A stretch of 61,860 nt of DNA from Bacillota bacterium (lineage in GTDB: Bacteria; Bacillota; Desulfitobacteriia; Desulfitobacteriales; JAJXUE01): positions 1 through 61,860 of the forward strand of contig JAJZPO010000006.1 of the NCBI GenBank assembly GCA_021811155.1, read 5' to 3'. The notes beneath the pieces are model-generated. The model was not told the origin of the DNA. It was given only the letters and a program-made list of their open reading frames with translations, and searched no databases. Position numbers and translations under genes: made by a program. Below, one piece after another: positions 27,989 to 35,482 of this stretch; the first letter of the stretch is position 1, and every line of letters starts with the position of its first letter.

Positions 27989-28990
27989 CTATTTTACCCC
28001 TTTGGTTTTGGGTACTGTTTCCAGGAGTTCTTTGATCAAGGCATCGGTGCTTACACCTTCAGCCTCAGCTTCAAAATTGATGAAAAAGCGGTGGCGCAGA
28101 GCAGGCAGGGCCACTGCGTCTACATCCTCAAAAGCAACGTTGAAACGCCCGTCCATGAGGGCCCGAATCCGCGCAGTGGTCAGGATTGCCTGAGCGCCCC
28201 TGGGACTGGCCCCGTAGCGAACATATTTTTTGATTCTTTCCGGCGCTTGGGCTTGTTCCGGATGGGTAGCGAGAAGGAGACGGACAATATAATCAGCTAC
28301 ATGGTCGGCCACGGGCACCTGCCTGGCTGAGTTGATCAGGTTCAACAGCCCGTCCCCTTCCACCACCTGCAGAACACTGTCAGCCTGTTCCCCGGTGGTC
28401 GAGGTCAAAATCTGTTTCAGTTCCCCCTCTGAGGGAAACGAGACCATTATCTTGAACAAAAAGCGGTCAAGCTGAGCTTCTGGCAAAGGATAGGTCCCTT
28501 CCATTTCCAGGGGGTTTTGCGTAGCGAGCACAAAGAAAGGCTTGGGCAGGGGCCGTGTCACCCCGGCGACTGAGACCGTTCGCTCCTGCATGGCTTCCAA
28601 CAATGCGCTCTGGGTTTTCGGGGTCGCCCGGTTGATTTCATCCGCCAGGACCAGGTTGGCAAACACCGCTCCCGGCTGAAACTGAAAGCCTCTTTCCCCG
28701 CGCGTCTCCGTCATGATATTCGTACCCATAATATCCGCCGGCATCAGGTCTGGAGTGAACTGAATGCGGGCAAACTTCAGTCCCAGGACCTGGCCCAGGG
28801 TCCGGACCAGGAGCGTTTTGCCCAGGCCGGGCACCCCTTCCAGCAGCGCATGGCCTCCGGCCACCAGGCAGAGCAGGACCTGCCTGATTACATCCTGCTG
28901 GCCAATCATCACCTTGGCAACTTCCCGCTCAATGCCCCGGACCTGCTCCACCACCGCAGATATTTGGTTCTCTTCAATCTCAGGGGTCAA
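27989..28990 (-). CDS. MoxR-family AAA+ ATPase
   Basis: A 333-residue AAA+ ATPase of the MoxR group. Walker A is EGVPGLGKTLL, Walker B is LVLADEINRATPKTQSALLEAMQE, sensor I is FVLATQNPLEMEGTYPLPEAQLDRF, and the C-terminal lid has ASPRGAQAILTTARIRAL. MoxR proteins act as chaperone-like motors for VWA or enzyme complexes. The start is a TTG with AGGAG about 9 bases upstream. It heads the MoxR-DUF58-VWA-VWA half of the block; the 234 bp before it hold a MITE-like repeat, and I see no clear promoter there. Confidence 0.93.
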   Translation of the reverse strand: MTPEIEENQISAVVEQVRGIEREVAKVMIGQQDVIRQVLLCLVAGGHALLEGVPGLGKTLLVRTLGQVLGLKFARIQFTPDLMPADIMGTNIMTETRGERGFQFQPGAVFANLVLADEINRATPKTQSALLEAMQERTVSVAGVTRPLPKPFFVLATQNPLEMEGTYPLPEAQLDRFLFKIMVSFPSEGELKQILTSTTGEQADSVLQVVEGDGLLNLINSARQVPVADHVADYIVRLLLATHPEQAQAPERIKKYVRYGASPRGAQAILTTARIRALMDGRFNVAFEDVDAVALPALRHRFFINFEAEAEGVSTDALIKELLETVPKTKGVK

Positions 28991-29035
28991 ACCAAATCAC
29001 TCCTAACCTGGATAATTATGCTCCTCAAACGTTAG

Positions 29036-29219
29036 TAGGATGACGGGGACGGTTCTAAACGTCCTAGCGAAAAAAGTCGCTTCGTGGCTGCTGTATTTGT
29101 GTAGCACCTATTCTTATCTATTTAAGGGCAAGGTTTTGGCCCTGAAACGCCGCTGGACAGAGGCCCGCTAAGATTCGGCAAAATTTGCTAGGACGTCAAG
29201 AACCGTCCCCAATGTCCTA
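29036..29219. repeat. 184-bp MITE-like element with GGGGACGGTTCT ends
   Basis: The left arm GGGGACGGTTCT, then ACGTCCTAGC (29045-29071) is mirrored at 29184-29210, with two small differences. Outside these, TAGGA and TCCTA extend the inverted repeat. The interior of about 110 bp has no coding potential. GGGGACGGTTCT-type ends are familiar from REP or Y1-transposase-mobilised repeats. It ends 6 bp before the stop codon of the Gly-rich membrane protein gene and lies 45 bp upstream of moxR. Confidence 0.75.
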
Positions 29220-29224
29220 GTGAC

Positions 29225-30982
29225 TCAGTCTCCGGAGAGGCTGAGGAAGTAGCCTTTTACCAGGTCCTGCAGGTCGGCAGGGACATCCTGCTTCTCCAGG
29301 CTCTCCAGGGCTTCCGACCGGTACTGGGCAAAGACCTGGGAGTAGGGCAGGAGGCTTCCTCCGCTGACCAGGCCATTAGCCGAGTCTACCTGGGTAGAAC
29401 CGCCCTGATCTCCTGCGGTCCCGTTCAATTGGCTTTCCTGGCCGCTCCCGCCCAGCCTGTTAGGCGCGTATATCTGTTCCCATTGCCCTTCCCTGCCTTG
29501 GGCATCCCCTCCGGAACTTCCCAGGGTATTGGAACCCAGGCCCCCGGCCATGCCTTTCAGGTTGCTGGTGCCGTTGCCGGCCGGGCCGCCGAGCTTGCCT
29601 GAGCCCCCGCCCTGGCCCCCGCCGCTTCCGCCGCCGCTGCCTCCGCTGTTCCCGCCTTGGCCCGCGCCTCCGTTTTGCCCCCCTTGGCCGGCGTTGTTCC
29701 CGCCTTGACCGTTTCCGGCTCCGCTTTGAGCATTCTGGCCACCGGCGCCCCCCTGGCCCCCGGAGTTTGCTCCCCCGGAACCTGAGCCGGACTGACCGTT
29801 CTGCCCGGCGGAGGCCAACTGGGTTTTCCCCCCTTGGCCGGAGGCTGCCAGCATGTTCGACTTAGCCTGGCCCAGCGCTCTTTGCAAAGCTCCGGCCAGG
29901 GTGGCCGCAGCCGTAACCCCGTCCATCCGCCCCGCAACCTGGCCTTTAACTCCATTTAACTCCCCTGAGCCCTGGCCGGTTCCCTGGCCCAGGGCCTGGG
30001 ACGCCTTGTCTAGGCTTGCCGCCAGTTGATTATCTCCCTTGTCCAACATGGCCTGGGCCATTTCCAGCATCCGTCTGGCCAGGTCAATTTGCTCTTCTTT
30101 GCTCATATCCTTGATTTTGGCGGCCAGCTCCTCCATCTGTTTGCGGAATTCCTGCACGTCCCCTTGTGCCAGCGCCTCGCCGGCCCCTTTGGTTTGAGGA
30201 TTCTCCTGGAGCATGCTTGCCAGGCGGTTCAGCTTCTCCTTTTGCTCCTGCTGTGACAAGGTTTTGTTTATCCCAGCCTGTGCCTTGGACAAGGCCGAGG
30301 CTCCCTCTTCCACGGACTTGGCCTTATTGAGTTCAGCCCTCAGGTTCGCCAGCTCTTTGGCAATCTGCTCTTTGGCTGCTTCAGACAATTTGCTGTCCTG
30401 TTCCAATACTTCTTCTGTCCGCTTAACTTCTTCTTTGGCCTGGGCCAGCCCCGCCGCAGTGAGCTTGCGGGCCTCAGCCACCTGGTCCTGGCGGTTGGGA
30501 AGTATAGCTGTAACCAGGGACAGGGCAAGAAGGCCCGCAGCAAGCACCAGGGTGCGCCTGCCTATCCCCCCCGTTAAAACCTTTTGCCCATCCAAACCTG
30601 CCAGGTGCTCCAAAGCGTCCCGCCGTTGCCGGTAAGCCAAAGGGTCTCCCGAGTCCCGCAGCTGCCAGGCAGTAGCAGCCCTTTCTTTGAGCCCGGCCCG
30701 GTCAGCCGCAAGCGCCGCCTCCCACCAGCCGGGCCGCACGCTCCATGCCCATGCCAAGGCCAGGGCCAGCCCTGCCAGAGCGAGGATTCCCGCCAAAAGC
30801 CTGTTGCCCTCCAGCGGTACGACACGCGCCGTGACCAATACAACCAACCCGAGTCCGGACCCCAGGGCCAGCCCCCGCGCCAGAAACTTCCGGTAATGGT
30901 GCAGTGTAATGCGCCGCAGGACCGGCATGAGCGCCCTCTTTAAGCCGGCTTCAGCCGGGTTTGCTTCCCTTGCCATACTCAT
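29225..30982 (-). CDS. membrane protein with coiled coil and Gly-rich region (MoxR-block protein)
   Basis: A 585-residue protein with two N-terminal hydrophobic zones at about 40-95 and 145-165. A helical coiled-coil-prone stretch spans about 170-330, rich in Ala, Glu, Lys and Gln. A striking low-complexity stretch of Gly, Gln, Ser and Asn spans roughly 385-480. A short C-terminal segment reads ALESLEKQDVPADLQDLVKGYFLSL in broken form, with the VPADLQDLVKGYF portion. Proteins with this plan (N-terminal helices, coiled coil, low complexity, VPxxxxxLVxxYF end) occur in MoxR clusters, but I know no function. The ATG overlaps the permease stop as ATGA, so the two are coupled. Confidence 0.8.
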   Translation of the reverse strand: MSMAREANPAEAGLKRALMPVLRRITLHHYRKFLARGLALGSGLGLVVLVTARVVPLEGNRLLAGILALAGLALALAWAWSVRPGWWEAALAADRAGLKERAATAWQLRDSGDPLAYRQRRDALEHLAGLDGQKVLTGGIGRRTLVLAAGLLALSLVTAILPNRQDQVAEARKLTAAGLAQAKEEVKRTEEVLEQDSKLSEAAKEQIAKELANLRAELNKAKSVEEGASALSKAQAGINKTLSQQEQKEKLNRLASMLQENPQTKGAGEALAQGDVQEFRKQMEELAAKIKDMSKEEQIDLARRMLEMAQAMLDKGDNQLAASLDKASQALGQGTGQGSGELNGVKGQVAGRMDGVTAAATLAGALQRALGQAKSNMLAASGQGGKTQLASAGQNGQSGSGSGGANSGGQGGAGGQNAQSGAGNGQGGNNAGQGGQNGGAGQGGNSGGSGGGSGGGQGGGSGKLGGPAGNGTSNLKGMAGGLGSNTLGSSGGDAQGREGQWEQIYAPNRLGGSGQESQLNGTAGDQGGSTQVDSANGLVSGGSLLPYSQVFAQYRSEALESLEKQDVPADLQDLVKGYFLSLSGD

Positions 30983-31833
30983 TCACCTCGCCGGTTGCCC
31001 TTGCGCAGCGGCCGGATCAGATAAACTGTCAAGCCGGTAGTTAGCAGCACAATCACCAGCCCGGTGAGCAGGTACCCCTCCCACAGAGGCATTGCGCCTG
31101 GTCCGCCGCCAAACTCGCCGTTCCCGGAAAAAGGAATAAAGCCGCTGCCTGGGAGCGCCGAGCCCAGGGCCGCAAGCGGATTGAAGTAAAGTATCCTGGG
31201 AATAGAGGGGAACTGGCCCGGAGCCAGGACCCGGGAGCCCAGCTCCCGGCTCATAATCCCGAAAAACAATGTGCCCGCCATCAGGAAAAACGTCGTCATA
31301 TAGGCCCCTACTATGGCTACCGGCGTCCGCTTGAAAGCCGCCGAAAAGAAAATCCCGATGCTGCCCAGGATTATGGTGGTTGCCAGCAGAACCCCGGCAG
31401 CCTTGAGCAAGTCCAGCAGGGACACTCCGCCAAACAGGAAGACAATGCTGAACAGGGGCAGAGATGAGATTATGAGCAGCAGGATATAGCTTATGGCTGA
31501 GAGAAGCTTGCCCCAGGTTACAGCGAAGGGTGAAACCCTGGTTACCAGGAGCAGGGGCAGGGTCTGCCTCTCCCTTTCCCCGCTGATTATTCCCGCGGTC
31601 ATACCGGGTGTCAAAAAGGCAATCAGTAAGAGTTCCAAAAGGGCCAGGAGCCCGAATATTTCGATTCCCAGGCGCAGAGTGTTTGTCCCGCCGAAGCTGA
31701 ACCTGGTCTGGGTATAGTAGAAGAAGCCGCCCACCAGGGACAGGACCCCGAGGTAGACAGTGATCAGAAGCGGGGATCGCCAGGTCCTTACCCGGTCCTT
31801 GAGTTCCTTGGCCAGCACGGGATTGATTGTCAC
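30979..31833 (-). CDS. ABC-2 type transporter permease
   Basis: A 284-residue membrane protein with six predicted helices. It begins NPVLAKELKDRVRTWRSP, an N-terminal amphipathic stretch common in ABC-2 permeases, and has the conserved PGMTAGIISGERERQTLPLL after the second helix. I chose the GTG at 31833: its GTGA overlaps the ATPase stop, and GGGGGGTGG precedes it. The much longer open frame upstream is a shadow of the ATPase gene. With the adjacent ATPase it forms an ABC exporter; the substrate is unknown and may be extracytoplasmic components of the VWA complex. Confidence 0.88.
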   Translation of the reverse strand: MTINPVLAKELKDRVRTWRSPLLITVYLGVLSLVGGFFYYTQTRFSFGGTNTLRLGIEIFGLLALLELLLIAFLTPGMTAGIISGERERQTLPLLLVTRVSPFAVTWGKLLSAISYILLLIISSLPLFSIVFLFGGVSLLDLLKAAGVLLATTIILGSIGIFFSAAFKRTPVAIVGAYMTTFFLMAGTLFFGIMSRELGSRVLAPGQFPSIPRILYFNPLAALGSALPGSGFIPFSGNGEFGGGPGAMPLWEGYLLTGLVIVLLTTGLTVYLIRPLRKGNRRGE

Positions 31834-32759
31834 TGTACCACCCCCCTGGTCATCTGCATGAACAAATCTTCCAAGCTGTTGTTTGATTCCGCGAAGGAGA
31901 TAACCTGCACACCTGCCTGGATGAGGCGGCGCAGCAAATCTGCCTGTTCGCTGCTGTCCCCCCGGAAGCTTACCTGGAGGACACCGTCCGCGTTCTCGCT
32001 CACCCCGCCTACCTCCGGAGTCTCGCTCAGGATCAGCATAGCTCCATCCCTGGCGCCGTTCACCCGGATTTGGATCAACTTGTCCCCGCTCAGCCGGGCT
32101 GTGATGTCCTCCACGTTCCCAACCGCCGCCATCTCTCCCCCTTCGATTATTCCCACCTCGCTGCACAACTCAGCTAATTCCGGCAGGATGTGGGAGGAAA
32201 CGATGATGCTCTTCCCCATCCGCTGCAGCTCCCGCAACAGTTCCCGCATCTCCACCCTGGCCCTGGGGTCCAGGCCCGAGGCCGGCTCGTCCAGGATCAG
32301 CACCTTGGGGTCGTGCACCAGGCTGCGGGCCAGGCAGAGCCGCTGCTTCATCCCCCTGGAAAGGGAATCGACATAGGTATCCGCCTTGTGGCTGAGATCA
32401 ACAAGCTGCAGCAGATCAGAGATCAGGCCTGTGCGCCTTGACGCCGGAACTTTATAACAGGATGCGTAAAAATCCAGGTATTCGGTGACCTTGAGCCGGT
32501 CGTATACACCAAAGAAGTCGGGCATGTAACCGATCAGCTGCCGCACTTTTTGGGGGTGCCTGGTAACGTCAACCCCATCCACATAAGCCTTACCGGAAGT
32601 AGGGGACAACAGGGTAGCCAGGATTTTCAGCGTTGTAGTCTTGCCCGCGCCGTTTGGCCCGACAAACCCGAAGATGCTCCCTTCCGCGATTTCGAAACTG
32701 ACTCCTTTTAAAGCCTCCATCCTGCCGTACTCTTTTCGCAGCCCTTCCACCCTAATCAC
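31830..32759 (-). CDS. ABC transporter ATP-binding protein
   Basis: A 309-residue ATPase of the CcmA/ABC-2 group. Walker A is GPNGAGKTTTLKIL, the signature is DSLSRGMKQRL, Walker B is KVLILDEPASGLDP, and the switch histidine is IIVSSHILPE. The C-terminal domain of about 90 residues is typical of this group. It starts at a GTG that overlaps the stop of the exported protein gene (GTGA), and its own stop overlaps the permease start in the same way. The signature Gln/Gly arrangement (SRGMKQ) matches gliding or antibiotic-resistance type exporters. Confidence 0.93.
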   Translation of the reverse strand: MIRVEGLRKEYGRMEALKGVSFEIAEGSIFGFVGPNGAGKTTTLKILATLLSPTSGKAYVDGVDVTRHPQKVRQLIGYMPDFFGVYDRLKVTEYLDFYASCYKVPASRRTGLISDLLQLVDLSHKADTYVDSLSRGMKQRLCLARSLVHDPKVLILDEPASGLDPRARVEMRELLRELQRMGKSIIVSSHILPELAELCSEVGIIEGGEMAAVGNVEDITARLSGDKLIQIRVNGARDGAMLILSETPEVGGVSENADGVLQVSFRGDSSEQADLLRRLIQAGVQVISFAESNNSLEDLFMQMTRGVVQ

Positions 32760-35197
32760 TTTGTGCCACCACCTTTAGCGCTCAGGGCAATGCTGACCCC
32801 GGCAATTTCAAAACCGCCTTGCTGGTTTTCCACCTTCAGCCTGACCTGCCGGTCTTTGCTGATATATTTTGCGTAATCCTTAACCTGGGCCGTTCCACTG
32901 TCGAGCATCACTTCCTCCCAGGCTCCCTTCTGCCAGTTGTACAGGACAGTACTCCAGGCGGCGCTTGCGCTTGATGCCTTAGGCGGGCCGTTAAATTTCA
33001 AGTCCACTTCCATCCCGGCAGGGCTCCCTGCCGGCAAATCAAAGCGGTACTCCACTTCCGAGTTAGGCTGCAGGTAGACTGATCCGGTGCCGCCGTTAAA
33101 GCCAACGTTTTTGGAGTCAATTATCGACCCGTTGATGATTCCCGGCGGGACCTCCAGGTTCGAGATATCAAAGTTCACCTTCACCGGCACTTTAAATACC
33201 GAGGTGTAGTACTGCTTGATGGACTTGTCCGGCAAAGTCAAGGCGCCTTTCACCGGCTGATCGGACCAGCCGATAAACATGGCCTGGTTGGTCTGAGCCG
33301 TACGCCCGTTTGCATTCATGACTATGGGCTGGTTAAATAAATAGTCCATGATCTGCTGGCGCAGCATGTCTTTGGCGTCGGGCGGCTGTCCGGGAACCGG
33401 TCCTCCTTTAAAATTCCCGTAAATCTGCCAGGAGAGCGGACGCCCGCCCATCATAGAGCTCCCGATGCTGCTCAGGGGGATTTCCGCTTCCGTTTTGCCC
33501 CCGGCCTCGAGCTTGTCAATTTTGCTGAACCAGAACGGATTGGAGATTACCACCCCGTCCGTAAAATCATACTGGGTGTTGTTGCTGATCTGAGCTATCC
33601 ATTTTTCACCCCTGCGAATTATCCCGACATCTATGCTCCCTGCCAGGTCAGCAGTTCCGCCAGCGGCAAAACTGCGCATTACCCAGGAGCGCATTTTCTT
33701 CAGGTCCACCACGGTCTTACCCGGGTTTTCCTCTACTTCCAGGGTGGGTTCCGGCTTTTGGTTCGGCATCATCACCACCCCTTCGGGGCTGGCGAGAGCC
33801 TGTACCAGGTATTCGCCGTCAAGTTCAAGCCTGTAAGTGTTGTAGGTCGGGGCAAAAATCCCGGTAGCTGTCGTAAGCTGAACCAGCGGGGTATTCTGGC
33901 CGGCCTCCACCACAGTTATCTGATTGGCAATGACTTCGCTGGGGCGGGACTGAAAAGAAGTAAAATAAATCACGGCGACAACAAGCAGCGAGAAAAGCGG
34001 CAATGTGACCCAGGTCCACTCCCGCTTGTCAAGCTTTTTCAGGATAAGGTAATTCAGGATGCCCGCCACAAAGAGGTAGACAGCCAAGACCGCAAACATG
34101 TTTTTGATTGTAGGGAGCTGCATGGACGGAATATTGCTGAGGGCGTTGGACAAGCCCCAGAGATTTTTTTCCTGTGCTCCCATCATGGCGAATTTATCCG
34201 ACGGGAAGTTGTTGGCATTTGCGGACCTGGCGGGAAACAGCAAATCCTGCCATAGCTGCTTGGAGCCCTTCCAGCCTGACATAGGCTCCAGGGCCGGATC
34301 AAAGGCCAGGAAAACCACTTTGCCGCTGCCATATCCCCGCTCCAACACCAGGGGAGTTCCTCCTGCGCTGAAGCGCACAGTGGCGCCGGGGCTCTCGAAG
34401 AGCGCCAAATCCACCGTCCCCGGAGATGAGTTCACTGGCGTGCTAAGGGCTGCGGCGAGCGCGCCCAAATCCTTCTTCTGCATCCCTTTTACTTCAACAG
34501 CCGGAAGTTCCTGCGGCAGTTTTGGCATCACCTTTTGCCAGCCCGGCCCGCCTCCCACCACCAGGGTGCCACCGTTGCTGACCCAGCCGGACAGGGCTTT
34601 CCCCTGTGCGGGATTAAGTTTGAGGTTCACATCGTCTAAAACCAGCACGTCGAACAAACTCAATAACTCCGGGTTGGCAGGCAAATCCTCGCTTTTCAGA
34701 TTCGAAGCCACAGTGGCTAAAGAAGCGGATATTTGGCTCAAGGCCCCGAAGCCTGCGTCACCCCGGTCCACCAACCCGATCAGTTTCTGGCCCGGACTGA
34801 TTACGCTGAACTCGCCCTTTCCCTTGGCCACAGTTTTCCCTGCAGACACCAACTCTACCGTGACACTGCTCAAAATCTCATTTACAGGCACGTTCAGGCT
34901 GAACAGCTTGGTGGACCCTTGCGGCGCCACCGCGCTCACACTGTAGTCAACTGCGTAGGGAGGTCCGGTACGCCCATCGCTGCTGAAGTTCGCCACCAGT
35001 TTGCCGCTCACATCTGGTCCCTGGTTGCTCACCTCCACCTGCAGCGGCAGCCAGGCACCCTGCCTGCTGTAATTGCCCAACGCCCCTGTAACCTTGACAG
35101 AAACCGGGTTCTGCTCCGGTTCTGCCAGGGCCGCTCCTCCTTGTAGCGCCAGCAGCAAGGTAAAGATTAAAACCGCTGCCCACTTCCTAAGCCTCAT
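32756..35197 (-). CDS. exported membrane protein of the MoxR/ABC block
   Basis: An 813-residue protein with a clear signal peptide (LRKWAAVLIFTLLLALQGGAALA), so most of it faces outward. The first 380 residues are beta-rich and include an amidotransferase-like fold (LLSLFDVLVLDDVNL, LSGWVSNGGTLVVGGGPGW, GSGKVVFLAFDP). Two membrane helices lie near residues 390-435 (MFAVLAVYLFVAGILNYLIL and LPLFSLLVVAVIYF), followed by a long extracytoplasmic beta-rich C-terminal half. I chose the ATG at 35197 for its GGAGA site 7 bases upstream; a TTG 13 codons earlier is open. It is coupled to the ABC ATPase by a GTGA overlap and may be the accessory component of that transporter, in the manner of GldG-like proteins; that is inference. 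Confidence 0.8.
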   Translation of the reverse strand: MRLRKWAAVLIFTLLLALQGGAALAEPEQNPVSVKVTGALGNYSRQGAWLPLQVEVSNQGPDVSGKLVANFSSDGRTGPPYAVDYSVSAVAPQGSTKLFSLNVPVNEILSSVTVELVSAGKTVAKGKGEFSVISPGQKLIGLVDRGDAGFGALSQISASLATVASNLKSEDLPANPELLSLFDVLVLDDVNLKLNPAQGKALSGWVSNGGTLVVGGGPGWQKVMPKLPQELPAVEVKGMQKKDLGALAAALSTPVNSSPGTVDLALFESPGATVRFSAGGTPLVLERGYGSGKVVFLAFDPALEPMSGWKGSKQLWQDLLFPARSANANNFPSDKFAMMGAQEKNLWGLSNALSNIPSMQLPTIKNMFAVLAVYLFVAGILNYLILKKLDKREWTWVTLPLFSLLVVAVIYFTSFQSRPSEVIANQITVVEAGQNTPLVQLTTATGIFAPTYNTYRLELDGEYLVQALASPEGVVMMPNQKPEPTLEVEENPGKTVVDLKKMRSWVMRSFAAGGTADLAGSIDVGIIRRGEKWIAQISNNTQYDFTDGVVISNPFWFSKIDKLEAGGKTEAEIPLSSIGSSMMGGRPLSWQIYGNFKGGPVPGQPPDAKDMLRQQIMDYLFNQPIVMNANGRTAQTNQAMFIGWSDQPVKGALTLPDKSIKQYYTSVFKVPVKVNFDISNLEVPPGIINGSIIDSKNVGFNGGTGSVYLQPNSEVEYRFDLPAGSPAGMEVDLKFNGPPKASSASAAWSTVLYNWQKGAWEEVMLDSGTAQVKDYAKYISKDRQVRLKVENQQGGFEIAGVSIALSAKGGGTK

Positions 35198-35366
35198 TCC
35201 TTGTCTCCTTCCACTCAGTACACCGTTTTCTGCCAACAGGTACGTGATACCGGCCTCAAAACCCCTTCACAAGGGCAGAAGCGTCCAATAATGTAGACGA
35301 GATATTCTCGCATTTAGTTGCAGGTTAACCGTGTAATAATCTGTCATATTGTGTCGATATCTCTCT
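35198..35366. other. upstream region of the MoxR/ABC block
   Basis: No gene visible. It holds a palindrome CGAGATATTCTCG at about 35299-35311 preceded by AATGTAGACGAGAT, a 14-base string also found at 7799-7812 next to the broken trxB remnant. I see no convincing sigma-A promoter for the block. Confidence 0.45.
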
Positions 35367-35402
35367 AAAATAGTAAGACCCACTGCTCCAGCAGTAGGTC
35401 TT
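35367..35402 (-). terminator. terminator of polA
   Basis: On the minus strand AAGACCTACTGCT pairs with AGCAGTGGGTCTT, using one U-G pair and a two-base loop, and is followed by ACTATTTT. It lies 80 bp after the polA stop and before the exported-protein gene, so the MoxR/ABC block is not simply a continuation of the polA transcript. Confidence 0.75.
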
Positions 35403-35482
35403 AGCGCTATGGCTTTTCAAACTAGTTCTACCAGAAAGGAGTGAATTCCTACCGGGCAGAAAAATTTTCCACCCTTGCTGCA

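Noticed and set aside
31834-32166. N-terminal extension of the ABC permease by 111 codons.
   Set aside because: It is out-of-frame reading through the ATPase gene, rich in Arg and Gly. The GTG at 31833 overlaps the ATPase stop and has a ribosome binding site.
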